Of a stretch of DNA of 64,000 nt, positions 1 to 10,338 are shown one piece after another (the first letter of the stretch is position 1; each line of letters begins with the position of its first letter). Source of the stretch: Geosiphon pyriformis. Its lineage: Eukaryota; Glomeromycota; Glomeromycetes; Archaeosporales; Geosiphonaceae. The stretch is taken from assembly GCA_016748015.1 (NCBI GenBank), contig JAAOMT010000531.1, forward strand, positions 87,477 to 151,476, in the 5' to 3' direction. Position numbers and translations under genes: made by a program. The notes under the pieces are model-generated. The model was not told where the DNA came from, searched no databases, and saw nothing but the letters and a program-made list of their open reading frames with translations.

Positions 1-376
1 GTTTTTTGGAATTTTTTGCTTTTGCAGCCATTTGTGAAGCAGTAGTAGTAGAAGTAATAGTGGGAGTGGTGAGAGCAAGAAAGACCAACTTGTTAACTGG
101 TCTGTTATTAAAAATCTTTGGGCTCTTTGAAGTGGTAGAAACAACACTAAGACTAACCCGAGTGTGCTTTTTTGAAAGGACTTTGACTGGAAAAGAAAAT
201 GAACCAGAAGCCGCTAAAAACAGCTTATTACTATTATTTTTTAAAGGAAATGTTGCCAGAACGTTTTGTCTAGCTGCTTTAATAATAGAAAGACCCTCTC
301 GTGTTGAAACTTTATTAGTTACTATAGGAAAAGTAACATTTGCAACTTTTTTACTCTTAACTCTATTCGTGGTCAT
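1..376 (-). CDS. LINE-1 ORF1 protein, N-terminal part (cut by window start)
   Basis: On the minus strand an uninterrupted frame runs from an ATG at 376-374 to the window edge, about 125 codons. It matches the N-termini of the two other ORF1 copies (12744 downward, 19044 upward), beginning MTTNRVKSKKVANVTFP. This part is basic and Ser/Thr-rich with no catalytic motif; in full copies an RRM-like fold and a CCHC knuckle follow. ORF1 proteins of LINEs bind the element RNA. Unlike the copy at 19044 it keeps the Arg codon CGA near codon 26 that has become TGA there. The 5' leader is only about 20-25 nt, and beyond it at about 398 lies an oppositely oriented ORF2 fragment. I cannot see whether the rest of ORF1 is intact. 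Confidence 0.75.
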   Translation of the reverse strand, partial: MTTNRVKSKKVANVTFPIVTNKVSTREGLSIIKAARQNVLATFPLKNNSNKLFLAASGSFSFPVKVLSKKHTRVSLSVVSTTSKSPKIFNNRPVNKLVFLALTTPTITSTTTASQMAAKAKNSKK

Positions 377-397
377 GAAATTTAGGAGAGAAAGAGT

Positions 398-2301
398 TTT
401 AAGAGAAGGATTAAAGGATACAGTGCCTAAATCCTCAAAACCACATGCATATTTAATTGAGACAATTATAACTCCAGATGTGGCCTACACTAAAATTAAA
501 GGTTTACTGAGGAAAGAAAACATTTTGTATTTACATCAGGTTCAGACCAAAGACGGATTATTGATGACATAGATGGATTTCACAAGGAAGTACAAACAAA
601 GTGACAGTAGTAGAATACCCAAATTGTTTAGGGTTATAGAATCCACAATTATTATGGATGAACACAAGAACATTAATATAGCCCAATGTGAAGTAGTGGG
701 GATGTGCGAAATAGATTACCAGATACCAGATGACCTAGATACTATACAAAAAGACTCTATTTACATTCAACTTCCTGATGTTCTATTACTACAATAAAGG
801 AAGGTGCGAGATAAGTTGAGGTTCAGAAAGAAAATAGAAATATTAACTGATAAAAGCTGGTTCTGAGGAGGCTAAAGGAGCAGCCGTTTTTGTTATACAT
901 AGAATAGAGACCAAATTTGGTATAGCTGTTAATAGAACATTATTATTAACAAAAACTGAAGCAAAAATGGTATTATTGGCTTTGGAAGCAGTGCAGATTG
1001 ACATTGAACACAGATAGTCAGGCAGTAGTGTCAACAATCCAAAAATAGTTGTTCAAAAATCATTCCTTATCTATTAGGAATTAGCTTAAAACTCTTAACT
1101 GGCACATATGAAATGCAATTAAAGCAGTGATAGGGGAAAAAAGAATTGATCTAATTATAAACAAAGTGGCTGCACACACAGGTATATCTGAAAATAAGAT
1201 GGCTAACAAACTAGCCAAAGAAGTTACTACTTTTGACACAGTGGAGTGGATGTACAATGCTGAGAACATTAGTTACATTCCTTATTGCAGAGGAGTTGAG
1301 TTAGATCTGAATATCAGACATTTTCTGAGCCAACAGACTGGTATTTAAGGGGCCTTAAATTGAATGGGCAATGACAAAGTACAAAAAACAGTAGGGACCT
1401 TGGACCAAAGAGTAGACTGGAAAAACACAACCAAAGTGTGGAACTGGGATGGTAAAATGTTATCAGGCTTCACCTCAGTTAGTTCTTCAGCAATGCGTAC
1501 ATTTATTATGAAGTTATTCCACAACATGTTACCAACAGTAAAAGTGCTATACAACAGACGTTTTTTAGTGTATAAAAATAACCTGTGCAAAATATGCCAC
1601 ACAGAGGTTGAAACCAATTAACACTTTTGGGAATGCTCTCTGAATACTCAAAAGGGCAAGATGCTGATAGATGATGTGAGGAATGAGTGGATGCGGTGTT
1701 TATCAAAGGCTGTAAGAGGGAAACATAAAATCTTGGACCCTAGTAAGAGAGTTGTTCTGTCTAATGAGTACATCAGGACAATGCCCAACATAGATCTACT
1801 ATGCAAAAGACTAATCAATGAGCAATTTGGAAAGATCAATGTTTTTGCTAATATTGATCAGAAGGCTAATGATAATATCCTAATTAAGGTGTGTAAATGG
1901 GCTGTGACTCAAGCAAGGAATAGACTATGGAAGGAATGTTGTAGGATACAAACTGAATAAGAAAAAATTATGGGTATTGATAACAGAATTAAGAAAAACC
2001 CATTACAAATGACTAATAAATGCCAATCACCTAAAAATAGTAATAAGAGTAGTAATAACTCCAATATCAAAATAAGTGATGGATTTCAATATTGTAATAT
2101 GATAATAACTGATGTTTTGAGTAGTAGAGTTACTTTAAGTAATGGTGTGATACTCCTTAGGAATTTTGGTTATATTAGTGTGTAGTTAGACATAGCCACT
2201 TTGTAATTAGCCACATTTTGTGGCTTTATAAAAAAGCTGTGCCTTTGAGCATGATTAAACTAATAAAAGACCAGTATGGCTATATGTTAACAAAAAAAAA
2301 A
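398..2301 (+). mobile_element. LINE-1 copy B, 5'-truncated, ORF2 3' half with poly(A)
   Basis: A non-LTR retrotransposon 3' end: ORF2 from the RT-RNase H connection to its stop, a 3' UTR of about 105 bp and ten A residues at 2292-2301. It aligns with copy C and with the minus-strand copy at 23836-26657. The left limit is approximate, where similarity to the other copies fades near 405. No target duplication was found. Copy C starts directly after the poly(A). Confidence 0.85.
405..2185 (+). pseudogene. LINE-1 ORF2 fragment: RNase H and C-terminal zinc finger, broken
   Basis: Frame pieces read: the connection region (435-797), RNase H (about 820-1240), a C-terminal region (1364-1960) with a Cys/His cluster CKICHTEVETN, and a tail ending at TAG 2183-2185. 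A short deletion near 850 removes the segment that in copy C encodes the RNase H start (TDGSL), destroying the first catalytic Asp and shifting frame. Further stops lie near 570, 800, 1346 and 1620; the last sits inside the zinc-finger motif, where Gln is expected before HFWEC. LINE RNase H normally removes the RNA template strand after target-primed reverse transcription. This copy cannot be active. Confidence 0.8.
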
Positions 2302-5057
2302 TGAATACAAACTAACAGCTAAGTGGAAAAAATAGGATAATCAATCAGATATGCAATCTCTGTTGATATCAGTGAATCACCTAGTATTCATCAATAACAC
2401 AATGTGAATAGCTAACTTGAGGCAAGAAATGCAAAGTATTCTAGACACAGCCAGCTTCTTTTTCAGAATGGTGGATATTGAGATCAACTTAGATAAGACT
2501 GAAACAATGGTGGTCAGACTCTCTAAAAAAAAATCATTGATGGTGGAGCCACTGAAATTTGGTCCAAACAAACAAATCTTGAAACTGCTAAATCTATTTA
2601 TATGTACCCAATATTTGGGGGTATGGATTAGAGCAAATAGAAAAAATAAAACTGTTCTAAAAATAATAGAATCAGATATTGAAGCAGTATGTACAGTTAT
2701 CAGGAAAAAACACATTACTAAGAAACAAGTTATTTACATTTTTAACAGTGTACTCAGTTCAGCAATAGAATTCAGATCTCAATTGACCCATATTCCAAAT
2801 AGCTGGGCTAAAAAATGGAGTTCAAAGATTTTGGCCACTGTAAAGAAAAAGGCAAAACTCAGTAGATTTCTCAGCCAGTGCCATATATCACTCATCCTTA
2901 TATAACTTGTTCAAAATTGATGATATACAAGCAAAAAGCAAGATCACAGATTTGTTGATTAGATTGAACAGTGTTGATATTGATAGAATGACTACAAAAA
3001 TCAGACTAGCCAACTTACAAGCACAAAGGTGGTCAGCAGTATACTTGAATACTCCACCAATGAACAATCTAGGCCAGGGGTTAATCTAATAGCTAATATT
3101 ATGCAGATAATAGAAGAGAGGGGCATTGTATTCAAAAGCTTTGGTAACACATATGGGGTATCTGAGTCTTCAAGACTACAGGCATATTTAATTGAGACAG
3201 TCATATTTTTAAGTACAATCTACACTAAAGTTAGAAGCTTACTAAAAAAGAAAAACATTTTGTATTTACATCAAATACAGAACAAAAATGAGTTATTGAT
3301 GACATGGATGGACTTTACAAAGAAGTACAGACAAAATGATAGTGGTAGAATACCCAGATGGTTTAAGATTTTGGAGTCTACAATTATTATGAATAAGTAT
3401 AGGAACATTAATATAGTCCAATGTGAAGTATTGGGGATGTACAAACTGATTAACCAAATACCAGATGATTTAGAAACAATGCAAAAAGACACTATTTACA
3501 TCCATATTCCTAATACTTTATTATCACAATGAGGCTCAGAAAAGAAATAAAAATATCAACAGATGGCTCACTGGTAAAAACTGGTTCTGAAAATACAAGA
3601 AATGCAGCTGCTTTTGTAACACATAAAATAGAGGCCAATTTTGGTATAGCAGTTGGTGGAATATTATTGTCAACAAAACAGAGGCAAAGGCTGTGTTATT
3701 GGCTTTGGAAGCAGTACTTTACAAATGCAAACTAACAATAAACACAAATAGTCAAGCAGTAATATCAATGGCTCAAAAATGGCTGTCTAAAGATTTTCTC
3801 TTGTCTATTAAAAGTCAGCTTAAAACTTCAAACTGACACACATGAAATGCAATCAGAGCAATAATAAGGGAAAAAAGAATTGATCTCAACATGAACAAAG
3901 TGGCTGTGCATACTGGTATATTAGAAAATGAAAAGACTGACAAACTAGCCAAAGAATCTACCATCCTTAACACAGTAAGATGGATCTACAATGCTAAAGA
4001 GATCACATATATTCTCTTTTGCAAAGGAGTTGAGTTGGATCTAAATATTAGACATTTTCTGAGCAAACAGACTAGTCTTCAAGCAGTTTTAGATTGGATA
4101 GGCAACAACAAAGTCCAAGAGAAATTAGGATTCTTAAACCAAGATATAGACTGGATATGCACAACCAAGATTTGGAACTAGAATGGTAAAATGTTATCAG
4201 GCTTTATCTTAGCTGGTTCTTTAGCAATATGCACATTTATTATAAAATCATTTCACAATATGCTGTCAATAGCAGAGGTGTTATACAACAGATGTCTCCT
4301 TATATACTTGAACAATCTTTGCAAAATATGTCACAGAAAAGTGGAAACCAACCAGCACTTTTGAAAATGCTTTCTGAATACCCAAGAGAGCAAGATGCTG
4401 ATTAATAATATAAGAAATAAGTGGATGTGATGCTTATCAAAGGCTGTGGGAGGGAGACATGAAACTTTACACACTGATTAAAAGATTGGACTGTTTAAGG
4501 AATACATTATGTCAATGTCCAACATAGATCTGTTATGTAAAGGACTAATCAATAAGCAATTTGAAAGAACCAATGCTTTTTCTGACATTAACTTAAAGAC
4601 TAACAATAATATATTAATTAAAATATATAAATGAGCAGTTATTCAAGTAAAGAATAGATTATGGAAAGAACGTTGCAAATTGCAAACTGAATAAAAAAAA
4701 TCAGTGAGTATTAATAACAGAGTCAAAAGAAATTCATTTGATAGGTCCAATATAAATAGCATGTTAAGGGATAGTGGTAGGAATACCAGCAAACCCATAG
4801 TCAAAATAGGTAATGTATTTGCACAGTGTAATAATATACTGACTGATGTTTTTTGTAATAGGATTACTTTGTGTAATAGTGTGATACCCTATAGATTTTT
4901 TGGTTATACTAATTGTAGTTAGGCATAACCACTTAGTGGTTAGCCATATCTTGTAATTTAGATTATTGAGTGAATTGGTTTTATGAAAAGATCATGCTTT
5001 TTAAGTGTGGCTAAACTAATATAAAACCAGCATGGCTACACATTAACAAAAAAAAAA
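2302..5057 (+). mobile_element. LINE-1 copy C, 5'-truncated, with poly(A)
   Basis: Begins inside the RT domain immediately after copy B and ends with ten A residues at 5048-5057. The 3' tail after the ORF2 stop (4923-5047) matches the tails of copies B and the one inside element I, and resembles those of the ORF1-only units. The right flank (5058 on) is a gypsy RNase H coding sequence, so the pair B/C sits inside or beside gypsy fragment D. No convincing target duplication. Confidence 0.85.
2310..4922 (+). pseudogene. LINE-1 ORF2 fragment: RT C-terminal part, RNase H, zinc finger
   Basis: Order of domains: the RT motif C region near 2375 (VFINNT; related copies point to F-I-D-D), the thumb with YLGVWIRANRKN (about 2610), a connection segment (2907-3532), RNase H opening RKEIKISTDGSLVKTG (from 3535) with the E and H regions KTEAKAV-like and VAVHTGILENE (about 3895), and a C-terminal cluster CKICHRKVETNQHF (about 4320). 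The stop is TAG at 4920-4922. Both Asp of the RT box have been lost or altered, and stops or frameshifts lie near 2905, 3090, 3735, 4180, 4365 and 4630. RT followed by RNase H in one ORF fits the Tad/I-like LINE groups. It is a dead 5'-truncated copy. Confidence 0.8.
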
Positions 5058-6157
5058 TTTATACTAATATATCTGACTATAAACTTGGTACTGTCCTCTC
5101 CCAAAAATATAAAAATGGCAAGAAACATACTATAGCATATGCAAGTAGAACACTCTTATTAGTAGAACAAAACTATTCAGTTACTAAGCAAAAATGCTTA
5201 GTAGTAGTTTAGACTACTAGTAACTGGAATAAATATTTTCTTAGTGTGAAATTCTTAGTGATAATAGATTATTAAGTTTTGGTTTAATTATGCAACAAAA
5301 AGAAACTGAAACACAAAAGGATAACTTGCTGAATACTCTACTTGGATGAATTCAACTATGACATTCAACATTATAAAGAAGCAAATTATCAAAATACTGA
5401 TACTCTTTTCAGACTTATTACTCAGTAATAGTACAACTTTTACAAACCAAACCAACCCAATTATTAGTAACTTCCTCTTAACCAAACATAATAATAGACT
5501 TAAACAATTATTCTACACTGATAAAATTTTTGGATAAAGAACAATACCCACTGAACTACACTCAACAGCAAAGAGAACATTTGCACAAACAATTAAATTT
5601 TTATTTGATTTACCAAAACCAATTATATAAAAAAAACAGAAAAGATCTTAACTGCCCCCAAAGAGTTATTAGATTTGAAAAAAAAGAAATTGTAATATAT
5701 AACATGTACACTGATCTATTAGCTAGACACTTTGAAAAAACAAAAACAATTCAAAAAACCTTAGTTCACTATTATTAGCCTATCTTGAAAAAAAACATTG
5801 CTGAATATATCAAAACCTGTAATATTTGCCAAAGAAGAAAAAAACCCAATTACAAAGAAGATATCCATCTAATTTTTGTTAATCAACTATTTAACAAAAT
5901 TGATATAAATGTTGTTGGATTTTTAATAGTAACTCTTGATAACAACAAATATATTATTACAGTTATCAACTATCTTACAAAGTGAGTAAAAGCAAGAACT
6001 ACTTTAGACCAAATAATAGTCTCTATAGCCAATTTTATTTATGAAGATATTATTTGCTGTTATGACTGTTCCAAAAAACTTTTATCTGACAAAAGAAGAG
6101 CTTTTTTTAATATACTAGTTGAAAAACTTTATATAAAAATAAGAATACATCATAAAA
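5058..6157 (+). pseudogene. Gypsy fragment D: pol RNase H end and integrase start
   Basis: Degenerate plus-strand gypsy pol without LTRs. Readable parts: RNase H (HTIAYASRTL and NYSVTKQKCLVVV, 5120-5210), the linker, then integrase from about 5530: zinc-binding region with CNICQRR (about 5820), first catalytic region near IDINVVGF (5905) and second near LLSDKRRAF (6085). The segment stops at about 6157, where a reversed LINE tail begins. Many stops (TAG for Trp, TAA for Gln) and many Asp/Gly replacements make it older than element L. The missing 5' part is not seen upstream, so it is a fragment and not a simply interrupted element. Confidence 0.75.
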
Positions 6158-6375
6158 TTTTTTTTTTTGTTAATATGTAGTCACACTGGTTATTTATTAG
6201 TTATGTCCACAAAATTGTGATATTTTCATAAAACCAGCTTACCCAATAATACAAAAATCACAAAATGTGGCTAACTACAAGCAGAAAACTCTAACTATAC
6301 ATTAGTACTATCTTTGCTACTTAATGTATTAAACAAATCTAATTTATATATCTTACCCATAATGCTGTTATGAAT
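6158..6375 (-). mobile_element. LINE-1 ORF1-unit 3' tail E, inverted, 5'-truncated
   Basis: Poly(T) at 6158-6168 (poly(A) on the minus strand) followed by the same tail seen at 10351-10570 and, on the other strand, 21170-21395. The minus strand still encodes the last ORF1 codons ending SKDSTNV before TAG. It joins directly to an LTR lacking its last 15-20 bases at about 6376, so the flanks D and LTR are not continuous and no target duplication is visible. Confidence 0.75.
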
Positions 6376-7041
6376 TAAAATAACAAGCTAATAGATAGGA
6401 AAGAAAAACAAGATTATAAAGTAATGGAAATAATCAAAAAGAGAATTACAATAAAAAAGCAAATTGAATAAATAAAGATTTAATGTGCATATCAGTCTTA
6501 TAAAAATTACAATTGCAAATCTTTTCTGAAAATCTGAAAATAGAAAAATAGTCTATAATTGTCAACAAGATAACATTACTGCTATTATTTTTATGCCTTA
6601 CTTGGCAATTCTTATAATCAATAACAGATATTATTGTGCTTTTCAATTGTTTTTTTATTCAATGAATCACAAGAACAAGCAATTACTTCTCAGACTAATT
6701 TTAACAATACAAATCAAAAAGGGGAAAAAATAAGATATATAAATGCCAACAAGTAATCTTTTATTTTAAGATGTTCAGATATTTGAAGATAGAGAAAAGA
6801 GAATAAGGGATATAAAAAGAAGTATTTAATAGTGAATTTTATTTTATTACTTTGATTATATCTTTCTAAAGCTAAGAGACTTATCACTTATATAGCTATT
6901 GAAAATGGTCAATAATCAAGTCAATAATTAGGTCATTGATCAGGTCAATAATTACTATCTAAAAATAAGGTGGCTAATTATATAATATTAGTGGCTAATA
7001 CATGTAATAAGTAATAAAAAGTATGGATTTCAACCATAATA
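6376..7041 (-). repeat. 3' LTR of minus-strand gypsy element G
   Basis: Aligns with the left LTR of element L in the same orientation. The outer 15-20 bp are missing at the junction with tail E. The inner end (CCATAATA at 7034-7041) once continued into the ORF3 now found at 16997: reading 7031-7042 straight into 16997 restores the LTR/ORF3 border seen at 43139 in element L. Four 12-bp repeat units lie at 6907-6954. Confidence 0.8.
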
Positions 7042-7042
7042 T

Positions 7043-7782
7043 TGTTACAGTTAAAACCTATACTTCTTATTAATTATCACATGTAATAGCCACTAATTTT
7101 ATATAATTAGCCACTTTATTTTTAGAAAGTAATCATTAACTTAATTAATGATCTGACTGTTAACCTAATTATTAACCTGATTATTGATCTGATCAATGAC
7201 TTAATTATTGACCTGATTATTGACCTAGTCGTTAATCTGATCATTGACTACTTTTAATAGCTATATAAGTGATAAATCTCTTAGCTGTAGAAAAACATGT
7301 AAGAATCAAAGAAAATAAATAAATAAAATAACAACTTTTATCTTAATCATTTTCTTATTGCTAAATTTTTCTTTTCTTATCTTTAAGTATCTGAACATCT
7401 TGGGATAAAAAATTACTTATTGGTTATTCCTTATCCTTTTTCTAAAACATGTAATTGCAACATTTGAAGATTATTGAATAAAATGTGACTGAAGAGTACA
7501 TCTGATATTTGATATTGAATTTTAAGAGTGCCAACATGAGGCATAGAATTATACCAATATGTAATCATTTGTTGACAGTACAGACTATCTCTCTATCTTC
7601 AGATTCTTTGGTTATCTTTTGAAAAGTATAGTGACTGAGATATTTTATGAGACTGATTTCACACATTAAATCCATACTTATTCAATTCATTCTTTGAAAT
7701 TAAATTCTTTTTGATTCTTTTTATTATCCTACAATCCTGTTTTCCTTTACTATCTATTAGCTTGTTACTTCAACCTGTAATA
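7043..7782 (+). repeat. 5' LTR of gypsy F (740 bp)
   Basis: Starts TGTTACAGTT and ends CTGTAATA. Holds ten 12-bp units at 7130-7249, a TATA box CTATATAAG at 7261-7269 and AATAAA-type signals after about 7312. Partner LTR is 739 bp and also has ten units. Confidence 0.85.
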
Positions 7783-7788
7783 TAAAAA

Positions 7789-7805
7789 TGGTGCACCCTA
7801 TAAGG
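7789..7805 (+). promoter_or_regulatory. Putative primer-binding site of gypsy F
   Basis: TGGTGCACCCTATAAGG starts with TGG six bases after the LTR end. The same offset and a similar sequence occur at 38144 (element J) and on the minus strand of L and I, pointing to a consensus TGGTGCTCCCTGTGAGG. TGG pairs with a tRNA CCA end; which tRNA is not resolved here. Confidence 0.55.
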
Positions 7806-7834
7806 TTGTCAAAATCCACTTTGTTTCCTATTGT

Positions 7835-9117
7835 ATGAGTAATTATTCATATCTGTCACAACAATCAGAAGAACACTTTGAAGCACACAACAAAAACAAT
7901 CTAGACTTTATTAAATTCAATTCTTTGTTCTCTTGCTTGATTTGCTTTTCCATCAAAAAACAATTCAGTAGACAATTCCAAGACTTTTGAAACTGGTTCC
8001 TGAATAAGCATTCAGCTAAAACCTATACAGCCTATACAACTTATTACTTTGATCAAGCTTATATTGAAGACAACTTTGAAGAAAAAAACAACAGCATCAA
8101 TTAACTTTTATATTCCACAATCTTTAAACAACAGCCCTCTGATTCTGAATACCTAAATCACCAAATTTACATTTGGATTGCTGCCCATTAACTAGCTAAA
8201 ACACCTTTTGAAACAGAAAAAAAAAGTTATCAAACTGCTTCTATTTTTGATCTCTTCTCAAGTGAATCAGAACATTCTACACAAACAATTATTTCTGAAC
8301 CAATAACTAATGATCCTATACAACAAAACATTTTGATTGCTCTCCAAGGCATACAAACTGCTTTAAGGCAAAGAAACAATACCTCATTACTATTATTCAG
8401 AAGTGATACACAAGACCCAATTGAATGGTTAGATGATTTTGAAAAAGCAGCTACTGCCAATCAATATAATAATGAGTACAAGTTCCAAATCGTTGGTAGC
8501 TATCTCCAAGGCTCTCTTGCTATTTGGTTCTCACGAAAAACCAATGCTAATGCTCACCAAAGAATTATTAGATGGACACTAACAAATACTGAAGAAGAAA
8601 ACACCTCTTTTACAACCTAATTTGAAACTAAATTTAAAACTTCTATCCTGATATCCAAATGGTACATGGAATTAGAAAAAAGAATACAAGGTCCTGGTAA
8701 AGTTGTAACTGAATATGCCAAAGCAATCAGAAAGTTAATTAAGCAAGTAGACTCTGAAAGGAACTGAACAGAAAAGCAAAAGATTCATTCCTTTACAAAA
8801 GGATTGAGAACTGATCTCTCATATGCTCTTTGGCTTTTCTTGGTCCTGAAAGACTATCCTACAATAGATATGGCCATTGAACTAGCCCAATAAATTGAAG
8901 ACAATCAAAAAATACACTTGGGATCCACACTTCCAGTTTTTTCAGAGATTACAACAATTTTTTTTTGCCTCTTCTAGCTTCCAGAAACAATGATAATCAA
9001 AACAATAGAACTATCAACAACAATGTTTCTAATCAAAGACTCAATTATGCTAACATCAATTTTTTTGGAAAGAATTCCTTAGTTAAAGCCACTGTTTATT
9101 AGCCTTTAAACTGGTAG
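7835..9117 (+). pseudogene. Gypsy F gag, broken
   Basis: ATG at 7835 gives MSNYSYLSQQSEEHFEAH, matching gag of J and L. The central retrotransposon gag domain is recognisable at about 8400-8760 (DPIEWLDDFEKAATAN, then the TEYAKAIRKLIKQVD region). The CCHC knuckle seen in J and L is lost to a deletion near 8945-8975. At least six in-frame stops: TGA for Trp near 7988, TAA and TAG for Gln, TGA for Trp near 8767. The natural stop TAG is 9115-9117, just after the slippery TTTAAAC. Gag would form the virus-like particle. Confidence 0.8.
9105..9111 (+). promoter_or_regulatory. Gag-pol -1 frameshift site TTTAAAC (gypsy F)
   Basis: In gag frame the codons read CCT TTA AAC TGG TAG, so T TTA AAC fits the X XXY YYZ pattern of -1 slippery heptamers. 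The pol frame is open through this site in the -1 register (TTT AAA CTG GTA) and continues to the protease. The same heptamer at the same place is kept in I, J and L. Confidence 0.7.
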
Positions 9118-10338
9118 GTGCACTTCCAAAGAGTGAGAGTACAAGCCAACCAGAAAAAAATCCATTTTATGCTTTTAACTTAACTGATAATAATCATAAC
9201 ATGAATGAACTAGCAATCAACTTCTCTGAATCAACAAAAAAGAAAAAAGCCAAAGTTAATTTCGTTCTGGACTCAAACAAAGCATCCATATTAACTGCTA
9301 ATAACAATGAGCCACCAAAGACTAAAATTTTTAAAAATTTTTCAAAGTTAGAACCTCCAGAAATAATACAAAAATCTGGTTCTTATTCCATTGTTAAAGA
9401 TCTCATGAAAACTCCAGTACACATTACTTTTGGCCAGCTAATAACTCATCCACAATTCTGAAAAGACTTTCACAAATCCTTGATCCCAAAGAAAAAGACA
9501 CCAAAAACCAACAAATGCTCTTGCCAAACTGGACTTGCTGACAATAGTAATGTCATTCCTTTGATTTGCAAAGCCCAAGTGGCTGGCTACTTTATTAATC
9601 TGATCTTAGACAATGAATCATCTGTCAGTATTATTGTCAAATATTTTCTTGAAGCAATTGGCAGAAAGATTGATAAACTCTTAATTAGACCAATGACCAA
9701 TATACATGATAACAAAAAGAAAAAGCTTAGTATAGCCAAAGCTGTTCCTGTCTGTATCAATGGCATTAGCATTGAAACTAACATGAAAGTATCTGAAGCA
9801 AAAAAATACATCATAATTGTTGGCAATAAGTGGCTCAAGAAAGCCAAAACACTACTTAATTATGAATTTTGTGAGCTAATCATCAGATGTGGTGAGAAAC
9901 CCATTATGGTTAAGTGCTGTCAATGGACAACTCCTCCAGTAACCAAGCAGAACCAAGAAAAAGAACAATCAAATAAATCAGATAATGATAAAAACAATAA
10001 AAAAAAAATCAAGAAGAAACTGCTGAACTTGCTATACAATTTTTATTAGCAATAGCAAGCTATTGGACAATATTAAAGCTAACAAAGAAGGAATCATGGT
10101 AAATAGCAAGCTAATTTATTGGCTCTACTATGATATTCTCAGAAGAACCTTTGATAGAAAACCTGGCAAGAAAGCCAAATACAGTTATTGGTGGCATGTT
10201 CCTTGTACCAGATGCTAGTACAATAAATCTTTGTATTCTTCTAGTGATGAATGCAAGTCCTGCTTGATCTATTACAAAGATTGGAAGCCAATTAGTTTAA
10301 TATCCAGAAAAAAATTAAAAAAAGTACAGAAGTTCTTT
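9112..10338 (+). pseudogene. Gypsy F pol, first part: protease and Cys-rich insert
   Basis: Starts in the -1 frame after the slippery site. The protease region at about 9540-9830 has LILDNESSVSIIVKYF where L has LDSGSS, so the active-site Asp-Ser-Gly is changed to Asp-Asn-Glu. A lysine-rich, originally acidic linker follows (about 9950-10040), then the Cys-rich insert near 10195-10275 (CTRC, then DECKSCLIYY). A stop lies near 9460 and a frameshift near 10040. The sequence is cut at 10338 by a LINE ORF1 unit and resumes at 12782 after a 14-bp duplication. Confidence 0.8.

Noticed and set aside
6-572. A long plus-strand reading frame at the window start
   Set aside because: Its first two thirds are the antisense of the ORF1 N-terminus, and the rest runs into ORF2 of copy B by chance across the junction near 398.
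6376-7782. A large perfect-looking palindrome of two head-to-head LTRs, suggesting a terminal-inverted-repeat transposon or hairpin RNA locus
   Set aside because: Explained by insertion of gypsy F at the LTR edge of opposite-strand element G; ATAT duplication and the rejoined G sequence support this.
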